Below are positions 1-9,750 of a stretch of DNA of 64,000 bases, in pieces; positions within the stretch are counted from its first letter, which is position 1; each line of letters opens with the position of its first letter. Where the stretch lies: the NCBI RefSeq assembly GCF_902499555.1, contig NZ_CABVMM010000001.1, positions 310,001 to 374,000 on the forward strand, read 5' to 3'. The translations under genes were made by a program, and so were the position numbers. This DNA is from Mesonia oceanica. Lineage in GTDB: Bacteria > Bacteroidota > Bacteroidia > Flavobacteriales > Flavobacteriaceae. The notes under the pieces were generated by a model that did no database searches, was not told the origin of the DNA, and saw only the letters and a program-made list of their open reading frames with translations.

Positions 1-1361
1 TCGCGGCCTTTGGTTTCTGGTACAAATTTCCAGACAAATAAAGACATGGCGATACAACTTACTCCGTAAATCCAGTAGGGGAAAGTTCCATTACTCATTT
101 CAAAAACGGCACTTTCTTTATCCATCATCATCGGGAAGGTTTGCGATACTAAATAGTTAAATAACCATTGCGAGGCTACAGCAATTCCCATCGCAATTCC
201 TCTAATTCTGTCCGGGAAAATTTCTGATAACAATACCCAAGTTACCGGTCCCCAAGTCATCGCAAAACCTGCAATAAATAGTAAAATACCTACTACGGCG
301 ATTAAGCTGAATTGTTGCGTGTAAATATCATAGGTGAGTAAGGCCAGTGCAGTTGCCATAATGAACCCTCCTAAGATTAAGAGCGGTTTTCTTCCCCACT
401 TATCTACAGAGAAAATAGCAATAATCGTAAAGGCGAAGTTGACGACGGCGATTAAAATATTTTGGAAGATCGCACTCTCGGCTGTATTTCCTAAAGCTTC
501 AAAAATAGAAGACCCGTAATACAATATAGCATTGATTCCTGTTAGCTGTTGAAAGATAGACAACATCACCCCCACAAAAACGGCAAAGCCCATGCCTTTA
601 AAAGCCGCCCAACTGCTGCTTTCCTTTTTTTCCAATGAATCTTCAATTTCTTTTACTTTTTGTTGTGCCACTTCATTACTGTATCCCAGTTTTTCTAAAG
701 CGACAATAGCGTGGTTGTGCTTTTCTTTAATGACAAACCAACGGGGAGAACCGGGTACAAAAAATAAAAGGATAAAGAATAAAACCGCCGGTATAATTTC
801 TAAACCGAACATATATCGCCAGCCTTCATCAATATTCCATTGACTTAAGCTTTCTGTACTCACCTCTCCGGTAACCATAGAGGCTGAAAGGTGGTTTCCT
901 ACCCAATAATTGGCAAAGAAAACTACTAAGAATCCGGTAACAATGGCCATTTGGTTAAGAGAAACCATCGCACCACGTTTTTCTTTAGGAGAAACTTCAG
1001 AAATGTACATGGGGGAAAGTAAGGATGCTAAACCAATACCAATACCTCCTAAAATCCTATAAATCGAGAGGTTGAATAAAGAGTCTGCAAATGCACTTCC
1101 TATGGCTGAAATAGAGAATAAAAATGCGGCCAATAATAGTGATTTTTTTCTACCGATGGCTTCGGCTAAAATTCCGGCTCCAAGTCCGCCAAAAATACAT
1201 CCGATTAATGCGGAACCTACGGCCCAGCCTTGCTCTGCAGTAGAGAAATCGAAATAGTCTTTAAAATAAAGCTGTGCTCCGTTAATTACCCCTGTATCAT
1301 AACCAAATAGGAAACCTCCTAAGGTAGAAATGATAATAGGTAAAATTAATTTTCTGCTCAT
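1..1361 (-). CDS. Sugar porter family MFS transporter (3' end cut by window)
   Basis: Proton-linked or facilitative sugar uptake across the inner membrane (major facilitator superfamily, sugar porter subfamily, XylE/GLUT type). The reading frame is open from an ATG at 1361 down to base 1. The N-terminus has a first membrane helix ending in GGFLFGYDTGVINGA, the classic sugar-porter start; R-rich loop signatures such as GRKKSLL and DKWGRKPLL follow, then QQLTGINAILYYG in helix 7, and PETKGR, the family hallmark after helix 12, is the last thing read before the edge. About 453 residues are visible, so only a short C-terminus is missing. It lies downstream of the polysaccharide locus and probably imports the released monosaccharide, but a hairpin at 1511-1544 separates it from that operon, so it may have its own promoter. 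Substrate cannot be told from sequence. Confidence 0.93.
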   Translation of the reverse strand, partial: MSRKLILPIIISTLGGFLFGYDTGVINGAQLYFKDYFDFSTAEQGWAVGSALIGCIFGGLGAGILAEAIGRKKSLLLAAFLFSISAIGSAFADSLFNLSIYRILGGIGIGLASLLSPMYISEVSPKEKRGAMVSLNQMAIVTGFLVVFFANYWVGNHLSASMVTGEVSTESLSQWNIDEGWRYMFGLEIIPAVLFFILLFFVPGSPRWFVIKEKHNHAIVALEKLGYSNEVAQQKVKEIEDSLEKKESSSWAAFKGMGFAVFVGVMLSIFQQLTGINAILYYGSSIFEALGNTAESAIFQNILIAVVNFAFTIIAIFSVDKWGRKPLLILGGFIMATALALLTYDIYTQQFSLIAVVGILLFIAGFAMTWGPVTWVLLSEIFPDRIRGIAMGIAVASQWLFNYLVSQTFPMMMDKESAVFEMSNGTFPYWIYGVSCIAMSLFVWKFVPETKGR

Positions 1362-1510
1362 AATGATGATTGTGTTTGTGTAATAAGTTTGAACACGTAA
1401 ATATAGGAGTTAAAATACTCTTAATTGCTTCACCTAATAAAAAAATCTATTGCTCATTTAAGTTGAATTTGAACCTACTAAACTTTTGAAATTATGATTT
1501 ATTATGAAAT

Positions 1511-1544
1511 AAATGGGAGACTGAAAAGTGATCATCTCCCATTT
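1511..1544 (-). terminator. Intrinsic terminator after the polysaccharide operon
   Basis: Perfect 10-bp inverted repeat (AAATGGGAGA 1511-1520 with TCTCCCATTT 1535-1544) around a 14-base loop, 33 bases past the stop of the 306-residue T9SS gene. Reading minus, the stem is followed by TATTTCAT, only partly U-rich; reading plus, by TTAG. It most likely ends the large minus-strand operon and may act in both directions. Confidence 0.65.
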
Positions 1545-1576
1545 TTAGTAATATACTATCTATTAGTTTACGCTAC

Positions 1577-2497
1577 TTATTTTATAATAAGCTTTTTGGT
1601 TTGAGTTGAACGGTCTGTGCTTATTTTTAAAATATATATTCCTGAAGCTAAGGATGCATTTTGGTTTTGGCTGTTCAGCGTTTTGTTTATTTTACCTGCA
1701 GGAACTTGTTCGTTCATGAAAGTGCTTATTAATTGCCCTTTAAGATTATATAGTTGAACTTTTAGAAGAGAAGCTTCCGTTAAATTCAAAGACAGCTCAA
1801 ATTGGTCTTCTACAGGGTTAGGATAGATGCTTATAGTGTTCATAAAAGATTTGTTTTCTACAGCCATGGATGTAGTTTCGGTAATTTTAATAGCACCGAT
1901 ATAAGCATAACCAGCACCATTTTCGTTGTTTGGTCCTTTTTGAACTGTAAGTACAATATTTCCTGCACCATCTGGTTGAATGTTTTCAATAATTGCAGTT
2001 TCTGAAGTATTGCTGGAAGGATTTAAATAACCGACGCCACTATTTGCCCCAACTAAGTCATATTGTGTTTCTCTATTTTCAGTAGCTCCATCTCTAGAAG
2101 CAAAAATTTCGAAAGTATAGAAGTTAGAAGGATTTAAACCAGAAAAAGTAAAGGCTCCGGTATTATTATCACCATCTTGAACATAATAACTGTCATTAGT
2201 CGCTGTGGCCGGAAAGCCTAAATTGGAATCCGGATTCGTAATACCAGAGCCATTTCCTGCAACAAAATTATCGGTTACCGCAAATGAATAGGTAGATGCA
2301 TTCCCTTGATCGTCGATAAAATTAGAGATTACCGCTTCCCAGTCTGATGAATAGTGGTTATTCCAGTTACCTTCAGTAGGATATTGATCATCCGTATTGT
2401 AATTTAAATCAAAATTATAAATGGTTTGGGAGTAACCCCCAAGGCTTACTAAAGCCCCTGCAATGAACAATAAAAATTTTTGAGTAATTGTTTTCAT
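1577..2497 (-). CDS. Secreted T9SS type A sorting domain protein, unknown N-terminal module
   Basis: Predicted exported protein of 306 residues. A signal peptide occupies residues 1-24 (hydrophobic core then GGYSQ). Residues about 25-207 form a single module rich in Asn, Gly and Thr; the last 85 residues begin with SIYPNPVED and end TKKLIIK, a T9SS type A C-terminal sorting domain, so the protein should be released or anchored at the cell surface through the type 9 system. The N-terminal module is clearly related to residues 21-207 of the neighbouring SGNH hydrolase: both share GNWNN, NRETxY, LNPSxNTS and the pattern GPNNxNxxGxxYxGAxx. I do not recognise the module; a carbohydrate-binding role is plausible only by context. 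It is the last gene of the minus-strand operon, 6 bases after the SGNH gene. Confidence 0.85.
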   Translation of the reverse strand: MKTITQKFLLFIAGALVSLGGYSQTIYNFDLNYNTDDQYPTEGNWNNHYSSDWEAVISNFIDDQGNASTYSFAVTDNFVAGNGSGITNPDSNLGFPATATNDSYYVQDGDNNTGAFTFSGLNPSNFYTFEIFASRDGATENRETQYDLVGANSGVGYLNPSSNTSETAIIENIQPDGAGNIVLTVQKGPNNENGAGYAYIGAIKITETTSMAVENKSFMNTISIYPNPVEDQFELSLNLTEASLLKVQLYNLKGQLISTFMNEQVPAGKINKTLNSQNQNASLASGIYILKISTDRSTQTKKLIIK

Positions 2498-2503
2498 AAT
2501 AAA

Positions 2504-4336
2504 TTAATTTAAAATTAAACGTCTTGTTGTTTGTAAGTTATTGTTGGTAATTAATAGAAAGTATATTCCGTTTTCTAGTGCATTTCTAGACCAAGTAGCT
2601 TCTTGATTGTGAAGTTCTAATACCTTATTGTATACTTTTGATCCTAGGATATTGTACACCTCAATGGTTAGTTGGTTTCCAGAAAATTGATTGCTTCTAA
2701 TGGTACAGGTGTTTTTTACCGGGTTGGGGTAAATTTTTAAATCATTATTAAGAGATAATGTTTCCACTTTTAGGACGGCATCCCTTACTTCGGTATGAAT
2801 ATCCATTCCTATAACCCGCTCAAATAATATTTCGTGGGCAGCATCATTCATGTGAATTCCGTCACCGGCATCATAAGCTGGTAAAATTCCATTATTGTTA
2901 GAGGTTCCAAATCCTGTCCAAAAATCGATGGTATGATCTCCAAACATGGTGTAAGTTTCATCTAACATATCTAACTGAATATTTAGTTTTGTTGTGTTAG
3001 AGCCAAAATCACGTGGTTGTGGAGTTGTGACCCAAAGCATGATGTTTTCTGAAGCAGCTGCATTTGCGATAAGCGTATAATTGTTTAATTGATCGGCAAC
3101 CGGATAACCACTGGCAGCATCGTTAGATGGAAGGTTAATAATAATTCCTGTAGGATCTAAACTTATCGCTTTGGTAATATTTCTATTTACATCAATGCTT
3201 CGGTTAACACCTGAAGGAATTGTGGTGCCTGTTGGCAAAATGTTATACGTTGCAAAACCACCTTGGGCTAGGTTAATAACTTCGTACCTGGTATCCATTT
3301 CTGTTAAATAGGTATTGTACCTCGCTACCCAAGCATTGTTTGCATCTGAAGGGCCTGTTCCTGCAGCAGTAGATGAACCTAAAATTACGATTCTATAAAC
3401 TTCTCCTTCATCGGCAATGACTTCAAAAGTACTATCGCTGGTATCGGTTTCACCTTCACCGGAAATTCTGACTAATGCATTGGTTGTAATTTCGTTAGGA
3501 ACTACCATATCGTAATATTGAGAATTACCTGAAGTGGTAGCAATGGTAGACCAATTAGAACCATTGTCAGAAGAAAATTCAATTAACATATTAGGAACAG
3601 AGATACTTTCCCATTTAATTCTTACAGTTTTTCCTGCTTCCCAAATATGACCTCCATTAGGATAGGTTAACGTTAATTCAGGATCTGGATTGGTATTTGA
3701 AATAGGGCTGTCACTTTCTGTTAATTGTAAAGCACCTAAGTAATAAAAGCCAAAGTCGTTATTATTATTAGGGCCGGGTTCTGCTGTAAAAGTTATTTCA
3801 CCATTACTAGTTGGCTGAATATTTAAAATATCTGCCGTATTGGAGGTGTTGTTTGAAGGGTTTAAAGCTTCTGAACCCGTCGTGGAGCCTTCTACAGTAT
3901 ATAAAGTTTCCCGGTTATCTGAAACTCCGGTCCTTGAACTAAATACTGAAAAAGAATAGTATTTGTTAGGATCTAAGTTAGATAATGTAAAACCTCCGGT
4001 AGGGTTTATATTTCCATTAAACCCATCATCGGTAGCTCCAAAAAAACTATCTCTTGAGGCGGTTCCTGTAAATGGTAATGCTCCATTGGGAGACGTGGTT
4101 CCGTTGTTGTTAATATGATCAAAAGAATCAGTAAGTGTAAAAACTATACCCATACTAGCTCCTGAAGAATTAATTAAATTCTCGGTGACTCCGGTCTCGT
4201 TTTGATTACTAACAACAATATTGTTCCAGTTTCCGGGGGTCGTGTGGGAAGAGCCTCCGAAATCGATGTAGGCATATTCTTGGCCAAAGGATATAAGGCC
4301 GGTAAATAATGCAAAAATGAGTAATAGTTTCTTCAT
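2504..4336 (-). CDS. SGNH/GDSL-type hydrolase with T9SS type A sorting domain
   Basis: Probable secreted esterase that removes acyl groups from a polysaccharide. Order of parts in 610 residues: signal peptide 1-19; module shared with the next protein 21-207; an immunoglobulin-like segment about 220-307; an SGNH hydrolase 313-512; T9SS type A sorting domain from about 535. SGNH blocks are visible: ILGSSTAAG with likely nucleophile Ser322, Gly359/360, Asn405 in LPSND, and the Asp492/His495 pair in GDGIHMND. In block I the usual Asp before the serine is Ser. The gene sits inside the minus-strand polysaccharide operon, 41 bases downstream of the GH3 gene. Bond specificity is unknown; removal of acetyl or succinyl substituents is an inference from the locus. 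Confidence 0.85.
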   Translation of the reverse strand: MKKLLLIFALFTGLISFGQEYAYIDFGGSSHTTPGNWNNIVVSNQNETGVTENLINSSGASMGIVFTLTDSFDHINNNGTTSPNGALPFTGTASRDSFFGATDDGFNGNINPTGGFTLSNLDPNKYYSFSVFSSRTGVSDNRETLYTVEGSTTGSEALNPSNNTSNTADILNIQPTSNGEITFTAEPGPNNNNDFGFYYLGALQLTESDSPISNTNPDPELTLTYPNGGHIWEAGKTVRIKWESISVPNMLIEFSSDNGSNWSTIATTSGNSQYYDMVVPNEITTNALVRISGEGETDTSDSTFEVIADEGEVYRIVILGSSTAAGTGPSDANNAWVARYNTYLTEMDTRYEVINLAQGGFATYNILPTGTTIPSGVNRSIDVNRNITKAISLDPTGIIINLPSNDAASGYPVADQLNNYTLIANAAASENIMLWVTTPQPRDFGSNTTKLNIQLDMLDETYTMFGDHTIDFWTGFGTSNNNGILPAYDAGDGIHMNDAAHEILFERVIGMDIHTEVRDAVLKVETLSLNNDLKIYPNPVKNTCTIRSNQFSGNQLTIEVYNILGSKVYNKVLELHNQEATWSRNALENGIYFLLITNNNLQTTRRLILN

Positions 4337-4377
4337 AATTTATGTTTGTTTTAGTTAATAATCATAGAACATCATCT

Positions 4378-6684
4378 TTAGTTTAAGGTGAATGAGTTTG
4401 AAAATTTAAAATCTGAACTTGGTGCAATCCCAACTTCAAATTCTCCCGGTTCTGCAACGAATTCTAAACTACTGTTATAGAACTTTAAATCTTCAGCAGT
4501 AATCTTGAATTCTACCGTAGTTGATTCTCCTTTTTTTAAGTTGATTTTTTGGAAGCCAATCAGTTGCTTTTGCGGTGGCGTTATACTTCTTACTTTATCG
4601 TGAATGTATAATTGAACTACCTCTTCACCATCATAATCGCCGGTGTTCTTAATGGTAGTGCTCACGGTAATTGAACCATCCATATTCATTTCTTTAGAAG
4701 AAAGTGTTGTATCACCATATTCAAATTCAGTATAACTTAAGCCGTAACCAAACGGGAATAGTGGCGAGTTATCTACATCTAAATATTTAGATTTAAATTT
4801 TTCGAAGCCTTCTTTAGTTCCGGGTCTTCCCGTAGTTTTCATAGAATAATAAACCGGTACTTGCCCTACATTTCTTGGCCAAGATGCCGTAAGTTTTCCA
4901 GAAGGATTGTAGTCTCCAAAAATCACGTCTCCAATTGCATTACCGGCTTCTACACCCGAATGCCAAACCTGAAGAATATCTATAGGTAGTTGTGCTTCTT
5001 CTGAAATGTTTAATGGGCGGCCACTCATGAGCACCAATACCATACGTTTTCCGGTCTTCGCTAATTCACGGATTAGTTTTTTCTGACTCTCCGGAATTAA
5101 TAAATCGGTTTTACTAGAGGCTTCCCCACTCATTTCTGAAGCTTCTCCCACAGCAGCCACAATTACATCGGCATCTTTAGCTACTTTTAAAGCTTGTTCC
5201 AATAGCTCTTCAGGAGATTCTTTGCTAATTTCTACTTTAGGACCAAATACATTTACGTTTTTAGCCATTTGCTCATCATTGGTGATGTTGGCTCCTTTAG
5301 CATAAGTAATGCTAGCTTTTGGCGCGACATTTTTTAAACCTTCTAATACTGGAATGGCATTTTTAAAGTCTCCGGTAGGAGCCCAAGTTCCAGGCATATT
5401 AGATTGGTTATTTCCTAGTGGACCGATTAAAGCAATTTTCGCTTTTTTATCGATAGGAAGTACATTCTGGTCTTTTTTTAATAAAACAAAAGATCGGGCT
5501 GCTGCTTTTCTGGCTAAGGCTCGATGTTCTTTCGTAAGAATATCTTTTTTAACTCTTTTCTTATCCAAGTATTTATAAGGATCTTCGAAAAGCCCCAACT
5601 TGTATTTTGCTTCTAAAATTCTTCTAGCAGCGGTGGTGATTTCTTCTTCGGTAACTTTTCCTTCCTCTAAAGATTTTTTCAAGGTAGAGACAAAACCTTC
5701 ACCTACCATATCCATATCTAAACCGGCTTTTAAAGCTAAGGCAGACACGTCCTGTAAATCTCCCATTCCGTGGGCAATCATTTCATTTACAGAAGTGTAA
5801 TCAGAAACTACAAAACCTTTAAATCCCCAACGTTTCCGTAATAAATCGGTTAATAACCATTTGTTTCCCGTTGCCGGAACTCCATCTACATCGTTAAAAG
5901 AACTCATGACACTCGCTACACCGGCATCTACAGCTGCTTTATAAGGAGGTAAATATTGATTGAACATTTTTACGCGGCTCATATCTACGGTGTTGTAATC
6001 TCTACCTGCTTCCGGTGCTCCGTATAAAGCAAAATGTTTCACGGTAGCCAACATGGTATTGGTGAGGGTAAGATCATTACCTTGGTATCCTTCTACCATC
6101 GCACGTGCAATTTGAGAACCTAAATAGGCATCTTCTCCAGCTCCTTCAGCCACACGACCCCAACGCGGATCACGGGAAATATCGACCATAGGAGAGAAGT
6201 TCCAGTTAATACCATCGGCAGTAGCTTCTTTGGCAGCTACTTGTGCCGTTTTTTTGAGCAATTCCATATCCCAACTAGAAGCTGAAGCTAAGGGAATAGG
6301 GAAGGTGGTTTTGTACCCATGAATCACATCAGAACCAATTAATAACGGAATTCCTAATCGGGTGTCGTTGACCGCATATTCTTGAGCAATTCTAATTTTC
6401 TCGGGACCGGAAACCCCAAATAAACCTCCAACTTTTCCGTCTTTGATTTTTTGCTGAACATTATCACTCACTACTGCTCCTGTGGCAACACCTCCTCCGG
6501 GGGTTAGTAAGTTTAACTGCCCTATTTTTTCTTCAATGGTCATTTTATCCAATAGCGCATTGACTTTTTGGTCCATTTCAGAGGTATTGATTTTTGGACC
6601 GGTATAGGTGTTTTCTTTTTGTTGTGCGCTAAGTGTGAGACTAAAAATACTTAACGAAAGTACTGTGATTGTTTTCTTGATCAT
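4378..6684 (-). CDS. bglX: GH3 family beta-glucosidase
   Basis: Exo-acting beta-glucosidase, probably periplasmic, cutting glucose from the non-reducing end of short glucans. The 768-residue length, signal peptide (1-20, ending LSAQQ), GH3 N-terminal barrel (about 35-360), alpha/beta sandwich domain (about 400-620) and fibronectin-III-like C-terminal domain (about 665-765) match the BglX architecture. The catalytic nucleophile is Asp295 in GFVVSDYTS; the KHF signature is at 216-218. The GEASEMSGEAS stretch in the sandwich domain probably supplies the acid/base. Because it neighbours two GH144 genes, sophorose and longer beta-1,2-gluco-oligosaccharides are the likely substrates; a GH3 enzyme beside GH144 in Bacteroides thetaiotaomicron has been reported to have that activity. 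Specificity here is inferred. Confidence 0.92.
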   Translation of the reverse strand: MIKKTITVLSLSIFSLTLSAQQKENTYTGPKINTSEMDQKVNALLDKMTIEEKIGQLNLLTPGGGVATGAVVSDNVQQKIKDGKVGGLFGVSGPEKIRIAQEYAVNDTRLGIPLLIGSDVIHGYKTTFPIPLASASSWDMELLKKTAQVAAKEATADGINWNFSPMVDISRDPRWGRVAEGAGEDAYLGSQIARAMVEGYQGNDLTLTNTMLATVKHFALYGAPEAGRDYNTVDMSRVKMFNQYLPPYKAAVDAGVASVMSSFNDVDGVPATGNKWLLTDLLRKRWGFKGFVVSDYTSVNEMIAHGMGDLQDVSALALKAGLDMDMVGEGFVSTLKKSLEEGKVTEEEITTAARRILEAKYKLGLFEDPYKYLDKKRVKKDILTKEHRALARKAAARSFVLLKKDQNVLPIDKKAKIALIGPLGNNQSNMPGTWAPTGDFKNAIPVLEGLKNVAPKASITYAKGANITNDEQMAKNVNVFGPKVEISKESPEELLEQALKVAKDADVIVAAVGEASEMSGEASSKTDLLIPESQKKLIRELAKTGKRMVLVLMSGRPLNISEEAQLPIDILQVWHSGVEAGNAIGDVIFGDYNPSGKLTASWPRNVGQVPVYYSMKTTGRPGTKEGFEKFKSKYLDVDNSPLFPFGYGLSYTEFEYGDTTLSSKEMNMDGSITVSTTIKNTGDYDGEEVVQLYIHDKVRSITPPQKQLIGFQKINLKKGESTTVEFKITAEDLKFYNSSLEFVAEPGEFEVGIAPSSDFKFSNSFTLN

Positions 6685-6694
6685 AAGTGTAGGT

Positions 6695-8341
6695 TTATTT
6701 TATTGGAGTTCCTCTTAGTCGTTCAAAATTTTTATAAGCTTGATTTACTTTTTCTTTGGGGGTAGTTTCAAACTCTTTTTCGGTTACTTTATAATACTTT
6801 TGAACGGAATCTAATTTTTGATGCATCATTTGTATTTCATCTTGATATTCTTCAGAATTAATCAAGTTGTTTTGTTCTTTAGGGTCTTTTTCTAAATCGT
6901 AAAACTCCCAAGTGTCGATATCGTCATAAAAATGGATGAGTTTATAACGATTGGTTTTAATTCCATATTGGCGTTTCACCATATGAAAAGCAGGGAAGTC
7001 GTAGTAATGATAGTAAATAACATCCCTTCCTAGCTTAGCTTCTTCTCCATAGAGTACTTTTTTAAAGGAAATTCCTTGCATATCTTGAGGAATATCAATG
7101 CCCGCCATATCTAAAAAGGTAGAGGCGAAATCTAGGTTTTGTGTCATTTCTGAAACTTCAGAACCAGCTTCGATTTCTTTGGGATATTGCATTAATAAAG
7201 GCATTCTAAACGAAGTTTCGTACATAAAACGTTTATCGAACCAGCCGTTTTCCCCTAAATAAAAACCTTGGTCGGAAGTGTAAACTACTAAAGTGTTTTC
7301 ATCTAGTCCTTGGGCTTCCAGATAATCTAAAATGCGTCCTACGCCTTCATCTACCGAAGCAATGGTAGCCATATATTCTTTAAGGTAACGTTGCCCTTTC
7401 CATTTGGCCAATTCTTTACCGTGAAGGTCTTTTTCCCAGAAAGCATCATTTTTAGGGCGGTAAGCAGCATTCCATTTTTCCTTTTGCTCGGCATTCATTC
7501 GTTCAAAATCATCTTTCCAAGGGTTGGCAGCTAGCGAATCGGTACCTTTATGTTTACTCAATTTCAGGTCGTGACCTTCATACATATCTTCATAAATGGT
7601 TTGCAGTTGCTCTTCAGCCGCTAGCTGATTTTCAAAATCGGGAAAATAGCTATCGGGTAAAGGGAATTCAACCGAATCATAAAGATTGGTATGTCGCAAT
7701 GCAGGCATCCAATTGCGATGTGGCGCTTTGTGATGTACCATCAAAAAGAAAGGTTTTTCCTGATCTCTTTGTTGCATCCATTCAATGGAATAATCGGTGA
7801 TTAAATCTTGTGCATAACCAGTCACACGGGTAGTGTCTTCTGCCGTAATAAAATCGGGATTATAATATTTTCCTTGATCATCGAGTATTTTCCAATAATC
7901 GAAGCCGGTGGGATTATCGGATAAATGCCATTTTCCTATGACAGCGGTTTGATAACCATTCTGTTGAAGAATTTTCGGTAAGGTTTGCTGTGTATTATCG
8001 AATTGCTCGCCATTCATTCTAAAACCATTTTCATGACTGTGTTTTCCGGTAAGGATTACGGCACGACTTGGGCCACAAAGGGAGTTGGTGTTGTAATTTT
8101 GATGAAAAATAGCTCCGTTTTTTGCAATCCGATCTATGTTCGGGGTTGGGGTCAGCTTTCCTATTTCACTTCCATAGGCACTAATCGCTTTTACAGCATG
8201 GTCGTCGGCCATAATAAATACAATATTCGGCTTTTGGTTTTCTTCTGTCTTTTTTGAATTTTTTTCTGCGGAAGAATGATCTTTACAACCGATAAGAACC
8301 GATAGTAAAATAAGTGATGCTATGTGGAAAGTTTTATTCAT
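6695..8341 (-). CDS. Sulfatase family lipoprotein (S1, formylglycine type)
   Basis: Arylsulfatase-fold hydrolase of 548 residues. It has a lipoprotein signal with lipid Cys19 (SVLIGCKD). The metal-binding Asp46-Asp47 pair lies in FIMADDHA, and the active-site signature C-G-P-S-R starts at Cys89, the residue converted to formylglycine in this family; LTGKHSHENG follows as expected. A second cluster around VYTSDQGFYLGENGWFDKR matches the distal metal site. It is the sixth gene of the minus-strand operon, between GH3 (10 bases) and GH144 (6 bases). Beta-1,2-glucans are not normally sulfated, so the enzyme may act on a phospho-substituent instead, or the true substrate is a sulfated polymer. No formylglycine-generating enzyme is encoded in the window. 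Confidence 0.92.
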   Translation of the reverse strand: MNKTFHIASLILLSVLIGCKDHSSAEKNSKKTEENQKPNIVFIMADDHAVKAISAYGSEIGKLTPTPNIDRIAKNGAIFHQNYNTNSLCGPSRAVILTGKHSHENGFRMNGEQFDNTQQTLPKILQQNGYQTAVIGKWHLSDNPTGFDYWKILDDQGKYYNPDFITAEDTTRVTGYAQDLITDYSIEWMQQRDQEKPFFLMVHHKAPHRNWMPALRHTNLYDSVEFPLPDSYFPDFENQLAAEEQLQTIYEDMYEGHDLKLSKHKGTDSLAANPWKDDFERMNAEQKEKWNAAYRPKNDAFWEKDLHGKELAKWKGQRYLKEYMATIASVDEGVGRILDYLEAQGLDENTLVVYTSDQGFYLGENGWFDKRFMYETSFRMPLLMQYPKEIEAGSEVSEMTQNLDFASTFLDMAGIDIPQDMQGISFKKVLYGEEAKLGRDVIYYHYYDFPAFHMVKRQYGIKTNRYKLIHFYDDIDTWEFYDLEKDPKEQNNLINSEEYQDEIQMMHQKLDSVQKYYKVTEKEFETTPKEKVNQAYKNFERLRGTPIK

Positions 8342-8347
8342 CGCAAT

Positions 8348-9748
8348 TTACTTTGAATAGGTAAATCCAAGTTTATCTAATCCTTGTTGAACTTCTGGAG
8401 CTTGCATGAACAATTCCCAGATCAATCCGGTTCTATAGTTTTCAATCATTACAATCATCGGGCCTTGATCGATAGCTAAATATTTTTTAGCTGCCCATTC
8501 ACCATTGTCTAAACTGAAGGCATCGTAAAAACCTGCGGGTCCCCAAACCAACTCATTTAAATCGGTATAAAAATGGCGAATGGCTCTCATAGATTCTTTC
8601 GGAGTATAAGGTAAAGAACTTACTGCTGCTGTAGGCGAAACTACACCACGATCGTCATCGGGAGAATGTGCGGCATAGCCGGTAGAACCATCTTTATTCT
8701 TGGTATAACTAGCGGTTAATCCCCAAGAGTCTTTGCCATAGGTTTTTGAGTGATTTGGATTTTCTTGGCAGTATTCGTAATTAATTTTTGAATGATTTAC
8801 GTTTAAATCCCAGTAATTAGCGTATTGGTCTTCTAGACCTTTTGGGTTTAAGCCTAAATAAGAATAATGTGCCCAAAATAAAGGTCCGCCTTTATCGCCA
8901 AGCGTATTGTGTTTTAAAATTAAAGGAATTCCATAGGCTTTTTTATCGGTAGTGATGTTTCCTCCACGTGCCCAACCTTCGTGGTAAACTTCCGGTTTGA
9001 TGCTGTGGTTAGGTGAAGATGCAGCCATAATATAGGTGATCAAACATTCATTGTAACCTTCGATCATAAAATTCTTTTCGAACTCATAATCGGGTGACCA
9101 ATGCCAGAAAATACCATTTTTGTTATTAGTGTACCAATCCCATTCGATACCATTCCAAAGCTTATCGAATTTTTTAGCTACTTCTTTTTCCTTTTCGTTA
9201 CCGTTTTTGAGGTATTCCCTCACAACAATAAAACCTTGGGCTAAGAAAGAGGTCTCTACAATATCGCCGCCATTATCTTTACTGTCGGAACCGAAATTTT
9301 TAGTTTTTCCGGTTTCGCCGTTGATCCAATGTGGCCAAGCTCCGTGGTAACGAGGTGTTTTTGCTAAGAAATCGGCAATTTTATCTAATCGATTTACTGC
9401 TTCTTCTCTGTTGATGAAGTTTCTATCCATCCCCACCACAATTCCCATTAAACCAAAACCGGAACCACCGGTGGTCACAATGTTAGGGTCGTTTTTAGGA
9501 TAATTTCCATCTGGATGAAAACGCTCTCTTCCTAATCCTGAGTTAGGTTCGGCATAGTCCCAAAAATATTTTAAGGTTTGCTTTTGTACAAGGTCTAAGA
9601 GCTCTTCATCACTTAATTGAGTTGAATCTTTAGAAATAGATTGAGTTTCTTTTTCGGCAGTATTAGTATCTTTATTAGGCTTGTGTTTACAAGCAAAAAA
9701 GAAAATTATGGTGAATAGGGATAATATAGTTAAGGTTAATTTTTTCAT
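8348..9748 (-). CDS. GH144 family glucanase lipoprotein (beta-1,2-glucan active), copy 1
   Basis: Member of the family once called putative glucoamylase (PF10091) and now GH144, whose known members are endo-beta-1,2-glucanases or sophorose-releasing enzymes. Start chosen at MKKLTLT (9748), because the longer frame overlaps the upstream esterase gene; this leaves a 2-base gap. Residues 1-20 are a lipoprotein signal ending at Cys20. The following residues KHKPNKD are basic, unlike the surface-export signal of copy 2, so this enzyme is probably periplasmic. Family landmarks: LKYFWDYAEP, TTGGSGFGLMG, HWINGETG, IEGYNECLITY, FWAHYSYLG, PTAAVSSLPYTP and AIDQGPMIVMIENYR. The catalytic domain fills about residues 50-464. 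Closely similar to the protein at 10480-11886. Confidence 0.92.
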   Translation of the reverse strand: MKKLTLTILSLFTIIFFFACKHKPNKDTNTAEKETQSISKDSTQLSDEELLDLVQKQTLKYFWDYAEPNSGLGRERFHPDGNYPKNDPNIVTTGGSGFGLMGIVVGMDRNFINREEAVNRLDKIADFLAKTPRYHGAWPHWINGETGKTKNFGSDSKDNGGDIVETSFLAQGFIVVREYLKNGNEKEKEVAKKFDKLWNGIEWDWYTNNKNGIFWHWSPDYEFEKNFMIEGYNECLITYIMAASSPNHSIKPEVYHEGWARGGNITTDKKAYGIPLILKHNTLGDKGGPLFWAHYSYLGLNPKGLEDQYANYWDLNVNHSKINYEYCQENPNHSKTYGKDSWGLTASYTKNKDGSTGYAAHSPDDDRGVVSPTAAVSSLPYTPKESMRAIRHFYTDLNELVWGPAGFYDAFSLDNGEWAAKKYLAIDQGPMIVMIENYRTGLIWELFMQAPEVQQGLDKLGFTYSK

Positions 9749-9750
9749 TT

